Part shown: piece after piece, positions 46,305 through 55,319 of the stretch
Layout of the letters: each line of letters opens with the position of its first letter
Position numbering within the stretch: position 1 is the first letter of the stretch
From: Nitrospira sp.
Lineage (GTDB): Bacteria; Nitrospirota; Nitrospiria; Nitrospirales; UBA8639
Direction of reading: 5' to 3'
NCBI GenBank assembly: GCA_011523385.1
Contig: WTGX01000023.1
Location: forward strand, 58,078 to 122,077
DNA length: 64,000 nucleotides
The notes under the pieces: model-generated
What the model was told of the DNA's origin: nothing
Databases searched by the model: none
What the model saw: the letters and a program-made list of their open reading frames with translations, nothing else
Program-made: the position numbers and the translations under genes

Positions 46305-47654
46305 ATGAAAAACGTATTTGCCCTTGCCCTGATGTGTTACGCGGCGTTCTGCGGAATTGCAGCCGGACCGGTCTGGGCATCCGGTGACTCTACCCCACCT
46401 TCCCTCCCCTTACAAAGGGGAGGAAAAAGCCCTGCCCTGTCCGATACGGTAGTCCAGGCACAGGTTCTCTTTGCCAAAAAAGAAACCGCGCCCGGTCGAA
46501 CCACCGCTCCATTCACCGTCACCAACGTCCGGCATCACGCTCATAGGCAATATACTCGCGTCGTCCTGGATCTGACCGGCCGGGTCGTTGTGAAGGAAAC
46601 CAAAAACGAACGGAAAGCGACGATTTCCCTGCCCCATGTCCAACTGAGCAAACACGCGCAGCAACGCATCAAGGGAGAAAATTTCCCGCGAGCCATTTCC
46701 ATAGCCCCGGGAGGTGCGGGAACCGTTCATATCATTCTGGATTTACAAGCCCTTCGGACGTACCGGGTCCTGATCCTCGATGATCCGGACCGCGTGGCAG
46801 TGGATCTCTTCTATGCGATAAAGATACGTCCGGCAAAACCTGAAACCAAGACAAACAAACCCGCCAAGACCATTCAGCGAGATGATGCTCCCGTGGCACA
46901 AGTCCCTCCCTCCACTTCAACGACGCACGCAGGCATCCTGATCATCATCGATCCCGGTCACGGCGGAAGAGACCCCGGAACCATCGGCAGAAAAGGCACG
47001 AAAGAGAAAACCATTGTCTTGCAGATCTCGAAATATTTGCGCGATCTGATTCACAAACGTCGCAAGGCCAAAGTCCTGTTGACCCGAACAAAAGACGTAT
47101 TTCTCAATCTGGAAAAACGCGTCAAACTTGCCAATACCAAGAAGCAGGAATGGTGTGGGCAGGACATGGGCTCAAACGTGGATGCCACGAAAAAGTCGCG
47201 GACCTGTTTGTTTATTTCCATTCACGTCAACTCTCATCCCAGCAGATCCATCCGGGGACTGGAGCTTTACCACTTTGGAAAGGCCAGTGATCCTGAGGCC
47301 CTGGAAGTGGCCGCGCGGGAAAACGGCATGAAGGTGGAAAGCGACACGCCACCTTGGCAGTTCATTATTACCGATAGCCTGAATGACCATAAGATCCAGG
47401 AATCCCAGGCTTTTGCCGAGACCATCAATGATAAGCTTGTCACCACCTTGCACAAGCATTACAAAATCAAAAATCATGGCGTCAAAACCGCGCCATTTTA
47501 CGTCCTGCGCTTCACGACCATGCCGAGCATCCTGGCTGAAGTGGGATTTATCTCAAATTCAACGGAAGAAAAACGGCTAATGACAAAAACGTTTCAAAAA
47601 AAGCTGGCTGAAGGCATTTACCGAGGCATTGAAGCGTATCTCAAGGCACAGTAG
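46305..47654 (+). CDS. N-acetylmuramoyl-L-alanine amidase (AmiC-like) with AMIN domain
   Basis: The start at 46305 (MKNVFALALMCYAAFCGIA...) gives a signal peptide; a longer frame begins at a TTG beside the repeat element. Residues ~65-165 form an AMIN domain (FTVTNVRHHAHRQYTRVVLDL). Residues ~210-445 form the Amidase_3 domain: IIIDPGHGGRDPGTIG, SIHVNSHPS and LAEVGFISNS with zinc and catalytic residues. A linker (SLPLQRGGKS, around residues 33-42) is coded by a copy of the TTACAAAG hairpin repeat. It splits septal murein in the periplasm. truA follows 22 bp later. Confidence 0.92.
   Translation: MKNVFALALMCYAAFCGIAAGPVWASGDSTPPSLPLQRGGKSPALSDTVVQAQVLFAKKETAPGRTTAPFTVTNVRHHAHRQYTRVVLDLTGRVVVKETKNERKATISLPHVQLSKHAQQRIKGENFPRAISIAPGGAGTVHIILDLQALRTYRVLILDDPDRVAVDLFYAIKIRPAKPETKTNKPAKTIQRDDAPVAQVPPSTSTTHAGILIIIDPGHGGRDPGTIGRKGTKEKTIVLQISKYLRDLIHKRRKAKVLLTRTKDVFLNLEKRVKLANTKKQEWCGQDMGSNVDATKKSRTCLFISIHVNSHPSRSIRGLELYHFGKASDPEALEVAARENGMKVESDTPPWQFIITDSLNDHKIQESQAFAETINDKLVTTLHKHYKIKNHGVKTAPFYVLRFTTMPSILAEVGFISNSTEEKRLMTKTFQKKLAEGIYRGIEAYLKAQ
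46403..46423. repeat. Hairpin repeat CCTCCCCTT-ACA-AAGGGGAGG inside the amidase gene
   Basis: A perfect 9-bp stem (46403-46411, 46415-46423) with loop ACA lies in the coding sequence just after the signal-peptide region. It is in frame and reads as the linker SLPLQRGG. It matches the repeats at 30.6 kb and at 325-373. Confidence 0.85.
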
Positions 47655-47676
47655 AAAATCGACCCGGAACCCATGT

Positions 47677-48432
47677 ATGTCCACCTACAAACTGCTGCTT
47701 GAATATGACGGGACCACGTATGCCGGATGGCAACGGCAACCCGACCGGCCTACCATCCAAGCCGCGCTAGAAGACGCGTTGCGCCAGATTGCCAGGCAGC
47801 CAATCTCAGCCATCTCGGCCAGTCGAACGGACGCGGGCGTACACGCGCTCGGGCAAGTCGTCGGCTTTCAGTCGGATCATCCGCTCTTGCCTCATGAATG
47901 GACTCGCGCGTTAAACGGGGTACTGCCGAAGACCATTAGCGTCTGCCAAACGGGGGTTGCATCCGACGGCTTCCATGCACGCTACGACGCGTACGCCAAA
48001 ACTTACGAATATCGCATCATCAACCAGCCGACGCGCCCGGCGTTGGATCGTCTCCGCGTGTGGCAGGTTGCAAAACCGCTTGACGTCAGCGTCATGCGCG
48101 AGGCTTCACGTCACGTCTTGGGACAACACGACTGCACGTCGTTTCAAGGCCCGAATGCCGGCGCCAAAAATCCCGTCTGCACCATTCACCGGATCGATTG
48201 GGTCCACGATGGCCCGTTGATTCGTTTCACCATAGAAGCCGACCGGTTTTTAAAACAAATGGTCCGGGCATTGGTCGGAACCCTCGTTGAAATCGGCCAT
48301 GGAAAAAGAAGCCCCGACGCCATGTCAGCAATCCTTGAAGCCAAGGATCGTCGCAAGGCAGGGCTCACCGCCCCCCCTCAAGGACTGTATCTTCTTCATG
48401 TCCATTATAAAACGGAAGGCGCGAAAAGCTGA
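47677..48432 (+). CDS. truA: tRNA pseudouridine synthase A
   Basis: MSTYKLLLEYDGTTYAGWQRQ at 47677 sets the start; 251 residues, the normal length. The catalytic Asp is in SASRTDAGVHALGQ, and DAYAKTYEYRI, DFTSF-like HDCTSFQGPNA and FLKQMVRALVGTLVEIG follow. It makes pseudouridine at positions 38-40 of the anticodon arm of many tRNAs. It is coupled to the amidase gene and abuts the convergent cupredoxin gene. Confidence 0.95.
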   Translation: MSTYKLLLEYDGTTYAGWQRQPDRPTIQAALEDALRQIARQPISAISASRTDAGVHALGQVVGFQSDHPLLPHEWTRALNGVLPKTISVCQTGVASDGFHARYDAYAKTYEYRIINQPTRPALDRLRVWQVAKPLDVSVMREASRHVLGQHDCTSFQGPNAGAKNPVCTIHRIDWVHDGPLIRFTIEADRFLKQMVRALVGTLVEIGHGKRSPDAMSAILEAKDRRKAGLTAPPQGLYLLHVHYKTEGAKS

Positions 48433-48834
48433 CTACAATTCCGTAATGCCGGGGACAGGCACAATCCGTTGAACCTGAATGCGACCGCGCATAAACGGAT
48501 GGATCTCGCAATGATAGGAATAGGTTCCCGGAGGCAATCCCCGCACGCTGAACCGCTCGCCGGGATGAAGATGTTCGGAGGCAAAGGCACAGTTCCTGCC
48601 ACGCCCACATCCGTCATGTGTCACGGTATGCGGCTGCATCGACCGGTTATCCCATTGAACCGACTGTCCCGGAAGGATTGTCACGGTCGAGGGCGCATAA
48701 AACGGCATCCGGTCCAAAAGGACGATTTGCGTATTCCCCGCCCGGCTCAATCCCGCTGGCAGGACCAGCATCAACCAGCCAAGACAACACAAATAAGACA
48801 ATCGTTTCGACACGCGGTCCTCTTTCCCAAACAT
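48433..48834 (-). CDS. Plastocyanin/azurin-like cupredoxin
   Basis: The 133-residue protein has a signal peptide (LSYLCCLGWLMLVLPAGLSRA) and a cupredoxin core: MPFYAPSTVTILPGQSVQWDN, QPHTVTHDGC with His ligands and GTYSYHCEIHPFMRGRIQV with Cys, His and Met. The site is that of a type 1 copper protein of about 100 residues. It is the second cupredoxin in the window. Its stop codon abuts that of truA. Confidence 0.85.
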   Translation of the reverse strand: MFGKEDRVSKRLSYLCCLGWLMLVLPAGLSRAGNTQIVLLDRMPFYAPSTVTILPGQSVQWDNRSMQPHTVTHDGCGRGRNCAFASEHLHPGERFSVRGLPPGTYSYHCEIHPFMRGRIQVQRIVPVPGITEL

Positions 48835-48993
48835 GACACAACAACCATACCGACCGCCCCTCGTATCTCATCATACAAGGTGCCAGACGTTGCGTAAATG
48901 CCTTTGATTGCAAACTTGAGTGACATTGGCATGCTCAAAGAGTAAGATTTTATCGGGAAGCACGCCAGCCGACCATCACGGGAAACCGAGGCC

Positions 48994-50250
48994 ATGATCG
49001 CCGAATTCGATCATCCGACTTTTCGTTTAGCCGTTGCTCAATTCGATCAGGTGGCGAAAGCCATGAACCTGGACACGAATTTACGCGAACGCTTGAAGAC
49101 TCCGCAGCGATCATTGCTGGTGGCGCTCCCAATCCGCATGGACGATGGTACCGTTCGCGTCTTCCACGGATACCGGGTCCAACATGATTCCGCACGTGGG
49201 CCGTCCAAGGGCGGACTCCGGTACCATCAAGACGTGACACTGGGAGAAGTAGCGGCCCTGGCCATGTGGATGACCTGGAAAACTGCCTTGGCAGGGCTGC
49301 CGTATGGAGGAGCCAAGGGCGGCGTTCAAGTCAATCCTCGTCAGTTGTCCCTCTCCGAACTGGAGCGGCTCACCCGGCGGTATGCGGCTGAAATCTTCCC
49401 GCTGATCGGCCCGGACAAAGACATTCCGGCTCCGGACATCGGTACGAACCAGCAGGTCATGGCCTGGTTCATGGACACCTACAGTCAGCAGGTTGGATTC
49501 TCTGTCCCAGACGCAGTCACGGGCAAACCGCTTTCAATCGGGGGCAGCTTGGGCCGGGAAGAAGCCACTGGACGTGGCGTCGTCAACGTCACGATCGAAG
49601 CTCTCCGCCATAAAGGCATAAACCTGGAGGATGCGAGCATTGTCATCCAGGGGTTTGGAAACGTCGGATCCCACACCGCCAAGATTTTCAGCGAAGCCGG
49701 AGGACGCGTGATCGGCGTAAGCGACGTGGCGGGCGGAGTCTTCAACCCCAAGGGGCTGCCGATAGACGAAATCTTCCGGAAGCACCGGCTCGGCTACCCC
49801 TTGCAGGACATGAAAATCGGTGATCACGTGACCAACGATGAGTTGCTCGCCCTGGATTGCACGGTACTGATTCCCGCTGCGCTCTCGGAACAGATAACCG
49901 AAAAGAACGCGAGCAACCTTCGCTGTCGCATCCTGACGGAAGCAGCCAATGGCCCCACGACGCTGGAGGCGGACGCAATTTTAGATGATCGGGACGTCTT
50001 CGTTATCCCCGACATTCTAGCTAATTCAGGAGGAGTGATCGTCTCGTATTTCGAGTGGGTCCAGGACGTCCAACGTTTTTCCTGGAATGAACGTGACATT
50101 CGGCAACGCCTTCATGAACTCATCACTACGGCGTTTCATCGAACCCTCTGCTTTGCGGAAGAAAGAAAAACCACCATGCGGATGGCCGCCCTCATGAACG
50201 GCATCGACCAAGTTGCACAGGCCCATACCGCCAGGGGGCTGTACCCCTGA
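48994..50250 (+). CDS. gdhA: Glutamate dehydrogenase (Glu/Leu/Phe/Val family)
   Basis: The 418-residue length and motifs fit the hexameric enzyme: YRVQHDSARGPSKGGLRYHQDVTLGEV with the substrate-binding Lys, GLPYGGAKGGV, PAPDIGTNQQVMAW, IVIQGFGNVGSHTA in the Rossmann domain and AANGPTT near the end. It interconverts glutamate and 2-oxoglutarate with ammonia. Together with glnA it covers both routes of ammonia assimilation. Confidence 0.93.
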   Translation: MIAEFDHPTFRLAVAQFDQVAKAMNLDTNLRERLKTPQRSLLVALPIRMDDGTVRVFHGYRVQHDSARGPSKGGLRYHQDVTLGEVAALAMWMTWKTALAGLPYGGAKGGVQVNPRQLSLSELERLTRRYAAEIFPLIGPDKDIPAPDIGTNQQVMAWFMDTYSQQVGFSVPDAVTGKPLSIGGSLGREEATGRGVVNVTIEALRHKGINLEDASIVIQGFGNVGSHTAKIFSEAGGRVIGVSDVAGGVFNPKGLPIDEIFRKHRLGYPLQDMKIGDHVTNDELLALDCTVLIPAALSEQITEKNASNLRCRILTEAANGPTTLEADAILDDRDVFVIPDILANSGGVIVSYFEWVQDVQRFSWNERDIRQRLHELITTAFHRTLCFAEERKTTMRMAALMNGIDQVAQAHTARGLYP

Positions 50251-50260
50251 CAAGAAACGT

Positions 50261-51196
50261 TTACGCCGTCTCCCCCGCATAAATTTTCATGCAGGCTTCC
50301 AAGAACGTTATGGCCTCAGGTTTCGAGCGCTGGAACGAATTTCTGCCGATGATCGAACCGAATCCTCCGCCATCGCGAATCGCCCGCACTTCGTCAAAAA
50401 TGGCCTTGTCCGTCCCCTTGGCGCCACCGGAAAATATGACGATACGCCTCCCGTTGAACGCGCTTTGTACCACGTGACGAATACGCTCGACCGGGGTCTT
50501 GATGGGAATGCTCTCGGCTTCATAGACCTTTTTGGCTTCCATTTGATGGATATGATCCGTCGGCACCTTGACCTTGATGATATGCGCGCCCAATTGAGCT
50601 GCGATTTGGGCGGCATAACACACCACGTCGATCGCCGTTTCGCCAGCCTTGGTCAATTTCCCGCCACGAGGGTACGACCAAACCACCACGGCCAGTCCGA
50701 CGGACTTGGCTTCAGCGGCAATTTCCTGCAGACTCTCGTACATGTCCTGGCTGTACGACGACCCGGGATAGATCGTGTACCCAACCGCGCAACACCCCAA
50801 ACGAAGTGCGTCCTGAACGCTGCCCGTGACCGCCTGATTATAGTCGTCACCGCCGAAAAGAGAGTCGCTGTTGTTGAGCTTGAGGATCAAGGGAATATGT
50901 CCGGCATATTCCGCGGCGCCGGCTTCCAGGGAACCCAAGGGAGCCGCATAGGCGTTGCAGCCGGCATCAATCGCCAGTTCAAAGTGGTAGAGGGGGTCAT
51001 ACCCGGGAGGGTTAACGGCAAAGCTGCGGGCCGGACCATGTTCAAAACCTTGATCCACCGGCAAAATTAGAAGTTTGCCGGTTCCCGCCAATCGGCCGCT
51101 CATCAATAACCTGGCCAAATTCGCCCGAATGCTCGGCGCATCGCTTTGATAATATCCGAGGATTTCTTGTACGCGTTTCGTGATTCTTTCACTCAC
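50261..51196 (-). CDS. Class I fructose-bisphosphate aldolase (DhnA/FbaB type)
   Basis: The 311-residue protein has GKLLILPVDQGFEHGPARSF at the start, then LKLNNSDSLFGGDDYNQAV, a central GSSYSQDMYESL, and HIIKVKVPTDHI with the Schiff-base lysine; GRRIVIFSGGAKG binds the phosphate. It matches DhnA/FbaB archaeal-type class I aldolases, not class II. It acts in gluconeogenesis and glycolysis. It is the last gene of the ispD-ispF-cysE run. Confidence 0.88.
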   Translation of the reverse strand: MSERITKRVQEILGYYQSDAPSIRANLARLLMSGRLAGTGKLLILPVDQGFEHGPARSFAVNPPGYDPLYHFELAIDAGCNAYAAPLGSLEAGAAEYAGHIPLILKLNNSDSLFGGDDYNQAVTGSVQDALRLGCCAVGYTIYPGSSYSQDMYESLQEIAAEAKSVGLAVVVWSYPRGGKLTKAGETAIDVVCYAAQIAAQLGAHIIKVKVPTDHIHQMEAKKVYEAESIPIKTPVERIRHVVQSAFNGRRIVIFSGGAKGTDKAIFDEVRAIRDGGGFGSIIGRNSFQRSKPEAITFLEACMKIYAGETA

Positions 51197-51229
51197 AAGC
51201 CATTCCTCCTCTGATGAACGGAGTGAGAA

Positions 51230-51862
51230 TCAATCGTTTTCCAATTTTTTCCGCAGCTCGATCAATTCCCGCTCCATCAGGTCAAAACGTTCGGAGATTG
51301 GGTCGGGAATATTCGCATGGTCCATGGACTCTTCAGGCACCCGCTCTCCGATTGACTTGACGATGCGTCCGGGAATGCCGGTGACCGTGGAATTTGATGG
51401 GACTGACCGCAGGACCACCGAATTCGCTCCGATTTTTACTGAATCCCCGATTCGAATGTTGCCCAACACCTTGGCGCCCGATCCCACCACCACGTGATTG
51501 CCCAACGTGGGGTGCCGTTTCCCTTTTTCTTTTCCCGTTCCACCCAACGTGACACCCTGAAACAACGTGACGTAATCGCCGATTTCCGCGGTTTCCCCAA
51601 TCACCACGCCCATACCATGATCGATGAAAAACCCATGTCCGATTGACGCACCGGGATGAATTTCCACACCTGTCACCCAACGAGCGCCTTGCGAAACCAA
51701 CCGCCCCAAGAGTCGAAACCGCATCTTCCACAACCGGTGCGCCACGCGATGCGCCAGCAACGCCTGAAACCCGGCATAAGTCAGAAACACTTCCAGCGTG
51801 GTCCTGGCCGCGGGGTCACGATCAAAAACAGCCTGAAGATCTTGTCGAATGACACTGAACAT
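51230..51862 (-). CDS. cysE: Serine O-acetyltransferase
   Basis: The 210-residue protein is a short SAT form. The left-handed beta-helix includes [33 protein letters not shown] (shown here only as landmark), [18 protein letters not shown] and GANSVVL, with catalytic His/Asp in IDHG. It forms O-acetylserine for cysteine synthesis. It starts three bases after the ispF stop. Confidence 0.94.
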   Translation of the reverse strand: MFSVIRQDLQAVFDRDPAARTTLEVFLTYAGFQALLAHRVAHRLWKMRFRLLGRLVSQGARWVTGVEIHPGASIGHGFFIDHGMGVVIGETAEIGDYVTLFQGVTLGGTGKEKGKRHPTLGNHVVVGSGAKVLGNIRIGDSVKIGANSVVLRSVPSNSTVTGIPGRIVKSIGERVPEESMDHANIPDPISERFDLMERELIELRKKLEND

Positions 51863-51865
51863 CGT

Positions 51866-52360
51866 TCAACCTGTTTTCTCATCGGACGGCACGTGCGCCA
51901 GGAGACAAACAGCCTGGGCAGCAATCCCTTCCTGTCTGCCGAGCGTCCCGAGATGATCGTGGCTTTTGACCTTGACGTTGACGATCGACGGGTCCACGCG
52001 TAAGACCCGGGCCAACTGCTTGCCCATCTCGGCCAGATAATTCCCCAACCGTGGAGCCTGCGCCACAATGACCGTATCCAGATTCACCAGACGCAGCCCC
52101 CGCTCATCGAGTTTGGCGCCAACGCCTGCCAACATCTCCAAACTGTTCACATTCGCAAATCGCAAATCACTGCTGGGATAATAGCGGCCCAAATCACCCT
52201 CTCCCATGGCTCCCAACAACGCATCACACACGGCATGCGTGAGCGCATCCGCATCGGAATGCCCGTCCAAGCCATGGGCATGAGGAATTTGCACGCCACC
52301 CAGGATGAGCGGCAGCCCTTCCTTTAGTCGATGAATGTCGTACCCGATGCCGACCCGCAT
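51866..52360 (-). CDS. ispF: 2-C-methyl-D-erythritol 2,4-cyclodiphosphate synthase
   Basis: The 164-residue protein has MRVGIGYDIHRLKEGLPLI (metal-binding Asp and His), GHSDADALTHAVCDALLGA, GDLGRYYP and LGTLGRQEGIAAQAV. This is the trimeric zinc enzyme of the MEP isoprenoid pathway. It lies about 97 bp after ispD and overlaps the cysE start closely. Confidence 0.96.
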   Translation of the reverse strand: MRVGIGYDIHRLKEGLPLILGGVQIPHAHGLDGHSDADALTHAVCDALLGAMGEGDLGRYYPSSDLRFANVNSLEMLAGVGAKLDERGLRLVNLDTVIVAQAPRLGNYLAEMGKQLARVLRVDPSIVNVKVKSHDHLGTLGRQEGIAAQAVCLLAHVPSDEKTG

Positions 52361-52456
52361 ACGTATCCTCGTCGATCCACACGCTTAAACCTGTAAGAAT
52401 ACAGGAAAAACCCAATCAGTGAAAAGGGGAGATTTATAAAGATGCCCGATGACCGG

Positions 52457-53188
52457 TTAAGAAGCGCCTGTGTGCGGCGCCTGTGTTTGGAATTCTGATC
52501 GAAGAATCGCTTCTCCCATGACCAAATCTTCGGGGCGGGTTATCTTGATGTTGTCCGGACTGCCGTTGACAATGGACACGTGGTGGCCGATTTGCTCAAC
52601 CAAAAAGGCGTCGTCCGTCGCTTCGACGCCCGACTGCCGGCTTGACCGATGGGCTTCCCGTAAGAGTTCGAGCTTGAAGGCTTGAGGAGTTTGGGCGGAC
52701 CAGAGTCGCTGCCGGTTGAGAGTGGTTTCAATCATCCCGTCCGGGGTCACCCGCTTGACCGTATCGTGGAGGGGAATTGCCGCAATGGCCGCGCCGCTGG
52801 TTCTGGCACGCTCAACCACTTGTTCGACCATGGCACCCGTGACGAACGGCCGGACGGCATCGTGGACAACGACGATGTTCGTCCGTTCATCCACGGCTTG
52901 TAATCCGTTCCATACTGAATCCTGCCGTCGTGCGCCGCCGCAGGTGACGCTGCTGATTTTGGAAAGGGCGAATTGAGGCAAAAGTTCTTGTTGACAATAC
53001 GCCACCGCGTCCTGGGGAACGACGACGACGATTTCAGCAATCATCCGGCTCGACTCGAACACCCGGAGAGCGTGGATGAGAACCGGCACGTCACCCAATC
53101 GAAGAAACTGCTTGGGGACCTCCTTCCCCATTCTCGTGCCGGACCCTCCGGCCGGCACCACCACGGCCACCCACTCATCCACGTGCAA
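52457..53188 (-). CDS. ispD: 2-C-methyl-D-erythritol 4-phosphate cytidylyltransferase
   Basis: The 243-residue protein begins VVVPAGGSGTRMGKEVPKQF (nucleotide-binding loop), with VVVPQDAV, VHDAVRPFV and RLWSAQTPQAFKLELL typical of IspD. It makes CDP-methylerythritol in the MEP pathway. Its start overlaps the end of the PIN/TRAM gene by 14 bp. Confidence 0.96.
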   Translation of the reverse strand: MHVDEWVAVVVPAGGSGTRMGKEVPKQFLRLGDVPVLIHALRVFESSRMIAEIVVVVPQDAVAYCQQELLPQFALSKISSVTCGGARRQDSVWNGLQAVDERTNIVVVHDAVRPFVTGAMVEQVVERARTSGAAIAAIPLHDTVKRVTPDGMIETTLNRQRLWSAQTPQAFKLELLREAHRSSRQSGVEATDDAFLVEQIGHHVSIVNGSPDNIKITRPEDLVMGEAILRSEFQTQAPHTGAS

Positions 53189-54200
53189 AACTCAACATGT
53201 CCCGATCGGTTTCTTCCCGCAGGCGGGTAAAAATCATCCTGCCCGCACTCGTTTGCAATATACTCGTGACCACCACGTCGATGTTTTTGCCGATACAACG
53301 CTTGGCGTTATCAACAACCACCATGGTCCCGTCATCCAGATACGCCACACCCTGCCCGGCTTCCTTTCCTTCCTTCAACACGAAGACCCGCATCGTTTCA
53401 CCCGGGAGAACGACCGGCTTGAGCGCGTTGGACAACTCGTTGATGTTCAGCACTTGCACGCCCTGCAATTCGGCGACCTTATTCAAATTCAGATCATTGG
53501 TCAAAATTTTGGCGCCCAACTTCTTGCCCAGCTCCACCAACTTGGCATCAACTTCTTTGATGTTGGGGAAATCATCCTCGACAATTTCCACCCGGACGTC
53601 GTCATTCTTCTGAATATGATTGAGAATATCGAGTCCCCGGCGACCCCGCGCGCGTTTCAATGAATCAGCCGAATCCGAAATATGCTGCAATTCCTGCAAA
53701 ATAAATTGAGGAATGACGAACTCTCCCTCCATAAACCCGGTTTCACACAGGTCCGCAATACGACCGTCAATAATCACGCTTGTATCCAGCAATTTTGGGG
53801 TGCGAAATCGTCCAGTGGGCTTTACATCAGTCACGGTCGGGGCGTCGCCATCGTACTCCCTGCCGTAACGAACGCCCGACGTGAGTCCAAGATACGGAAA
53901 GATCAACAGCGCAGCAAACGAGATCAACCGGATGACGGGATGGGGTGCCAAGAAAAGGGTTAAGAAAAGACACATCCCCGAGAGGAGCATGCCCAAGCTG
54001 AAGCCGATCCCGCCATAGACCAGGGTCCGGGCAGGAAGCGGTTCCATGAAGGCAATCTCGGCGAAAACCAGCACTCCGCTGAGCAAAGCGCCGAATCCGG
54101 CACCGAGCAGCGCATGGAGCATCGTCCCGGCGCCCGCAACATATCCTGCCGTGAGCCCGAGCAGAATGCTGATGACCAAAAAACCGGCTCGTAGAGCCAT
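53175..54200 (-). CDS. PIN/TRAM domain membrane protein (YacL-like)
   Basis: The start MALRAGFLVISILLGLTAGYV is fixed by AGGAGA ten bases before the ATG at 54198-54200. Four hydrophobic segments (residues ~1-115) precede a PIN domain: KLLDTSVIIDGRIADLC, FVIPQFILQELQHI and ILTNDLNLNKVAEL with acidic residues, and a C-terminal TRAM domain (..GYLDDGTMVVVD..). This is the YacL family, putative membrane-bound RNases. It is overlapped by ispD. Confidence 0.92.
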   Translation of the reverse strand: MALRAGFLVISILLGLTAGYVAGAGTMLHALLGAGFGALLSGVLVFAEIAFMEPLPARTLVYGGIGFSLGMLLSGMCLFLTLFLAPHPVIRLISFAALLIFPYLGLTSGVRYGREYDGDAPTVTDVKPTGRFRTPKLLDTSVIIDGRIADLCETGFMEGEFVIPQFILQELQHISDSADSLKRARGRRGLDILNHIQKNDDVRVEIVEDDFPNIKEVDAKLVELGKKLGAKILTNDLNLNKVAELQGVQVLNINELSNALKPVVLPGETMRVFVLKEGKEAGQGVAYLDDGTMVVVDNAKRCIGKNIDVVVTSILQTSAGRMIFTRLREETDRDMLSFARG

Positions 54201-54293
54201 ACGGTCTCCTTTTATGTGATGCATGCCTGGACATAGGAGACAAGTTTATTCCAGGCAGTGCCTGCCTGCGTGATCCAACCAACCAAACCGGTA

Positions 54294-55265
54294 TTACTTA
54301 CGACTCAAAAATTGTTCCGTTGTTTCGACGTCTTCACGACTGCCAATGATGAGCGGCACGCACTGGTGTGGAGTCTTGGGGTGAATGGTGGAAATACGTT
54401 CTACGCCCGTGCTTCCCAATCCGCCGGCCTGTTCTACCACAAAACTCAACGGAGCGGCTTCATACATCAAACGCAGTTTTCCTTCGGGCTTCCGCACCTC
54501 GCCGGGATACAGATAAAGACCGCCCTTTAACAGAATCCGATGGACGTCCGCCACGAGACACCCGGTGTACCTGGCGGCATATGGACGGCCGGTTTCCTTA
54601 TCATTTTCATGAAAGTAGTCTATCACCTTTATCATATTTTTTGACCACTTATATCTATTTCCTTCATTAACACTGTAGATTTTCCCGCGTGCCGGGATCT
54701 GCACGTTCAAGGCGGACAGGAAAAACTCACCCACCACGGGGTCAAGTGTAAACTGATGAACGCCAGCCCCGCACGTATACACGAGAATGGTGCCGGTGCC
54801 ATACAACAGATACCCGCTGGCCACCTGCTCACAGCCCGGCTTCAGAAAACGGCCGTTGGGGTCCAGGCAATGAATGGAAAAAATCGACCCGAGCGGCGCG
54901 TTTACGTCGATATTCGAGGACCCGTCCAAAGGATCGAAAAACACGGCATATTTGCCGGTTTCTTTTGCAGCAGCCACGGGAAACGGCTCTTCCATTTCTT
55001 CGGACACCACGAGTTGCACGATCCCGCTATCCTGAAAAGCCTCGACAAAAAGCTCGTTGGCGCGGGCATCCATGTGCCGTACCTGTTCACCATGAACGTT
55101 TCTCGTATCGGTCAGGCCGAGACCGTCAGTCAGGCCTGCCTGCCGCAAGTCCCGGGCAATCCGTTTCCCGCCCGAGACAATCCGGTTCATGATGGTGAAA
55201 AACTCTTCCGCACCGTCAGGCTGGAAGCACTGTTGTTCAAAAATATGGCGGGTAAGAGAAACCAT
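54294..55265 (-). CDS. fbp: Class I fructose-1,6-bisphosphatase
   Basis: The 323-residue protein has the metal-binding FFDPLDGSSNIDVNAPLGSIF and SEEMEEPF, plus CLVADVHRILLKGGLYLYPG and LRLMYEAAPLSFVVEQAGG, all class I FBPase motifs. It completes gluconeogenesis with the aldolase encoded four genes downstream. Confidence 0.95.
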   Translation of the reverse strand: MVSLTRHIFEQQCFQPDGAEEFFTIMNRIVSGGKRIARDLRQAGLTDGLGLTDTRNVHGEQVRHMDARANELFVEAFQDSGIVQLVVSEEMEEPFPVAAAKETGKYAVFFDPLDGSSNIDVNAPLGSIFSIHCLDPNGRFLKPGCEQVASGYLLYGTGTILVYTCGAGVHQFTLDPVVGEFFLSALNVQIPARGKIYSVNEGNRYKWSKNMIKVIDYFHENDKETGRPYAARYTGCLVADVHRILLKGGLYLYPGEVRKPEGKLRLMYEAAPLSFVVEQAGGLGSTGVERISTIHPKTPHQCVPLIIGSREDVETTEQFLSRK

Positions 55266-55319
55266 AATCAGACTTCGGAAATGGAGTCATTATAGGATCT
55301 TTGCGGAAAAAGTCGAGAA

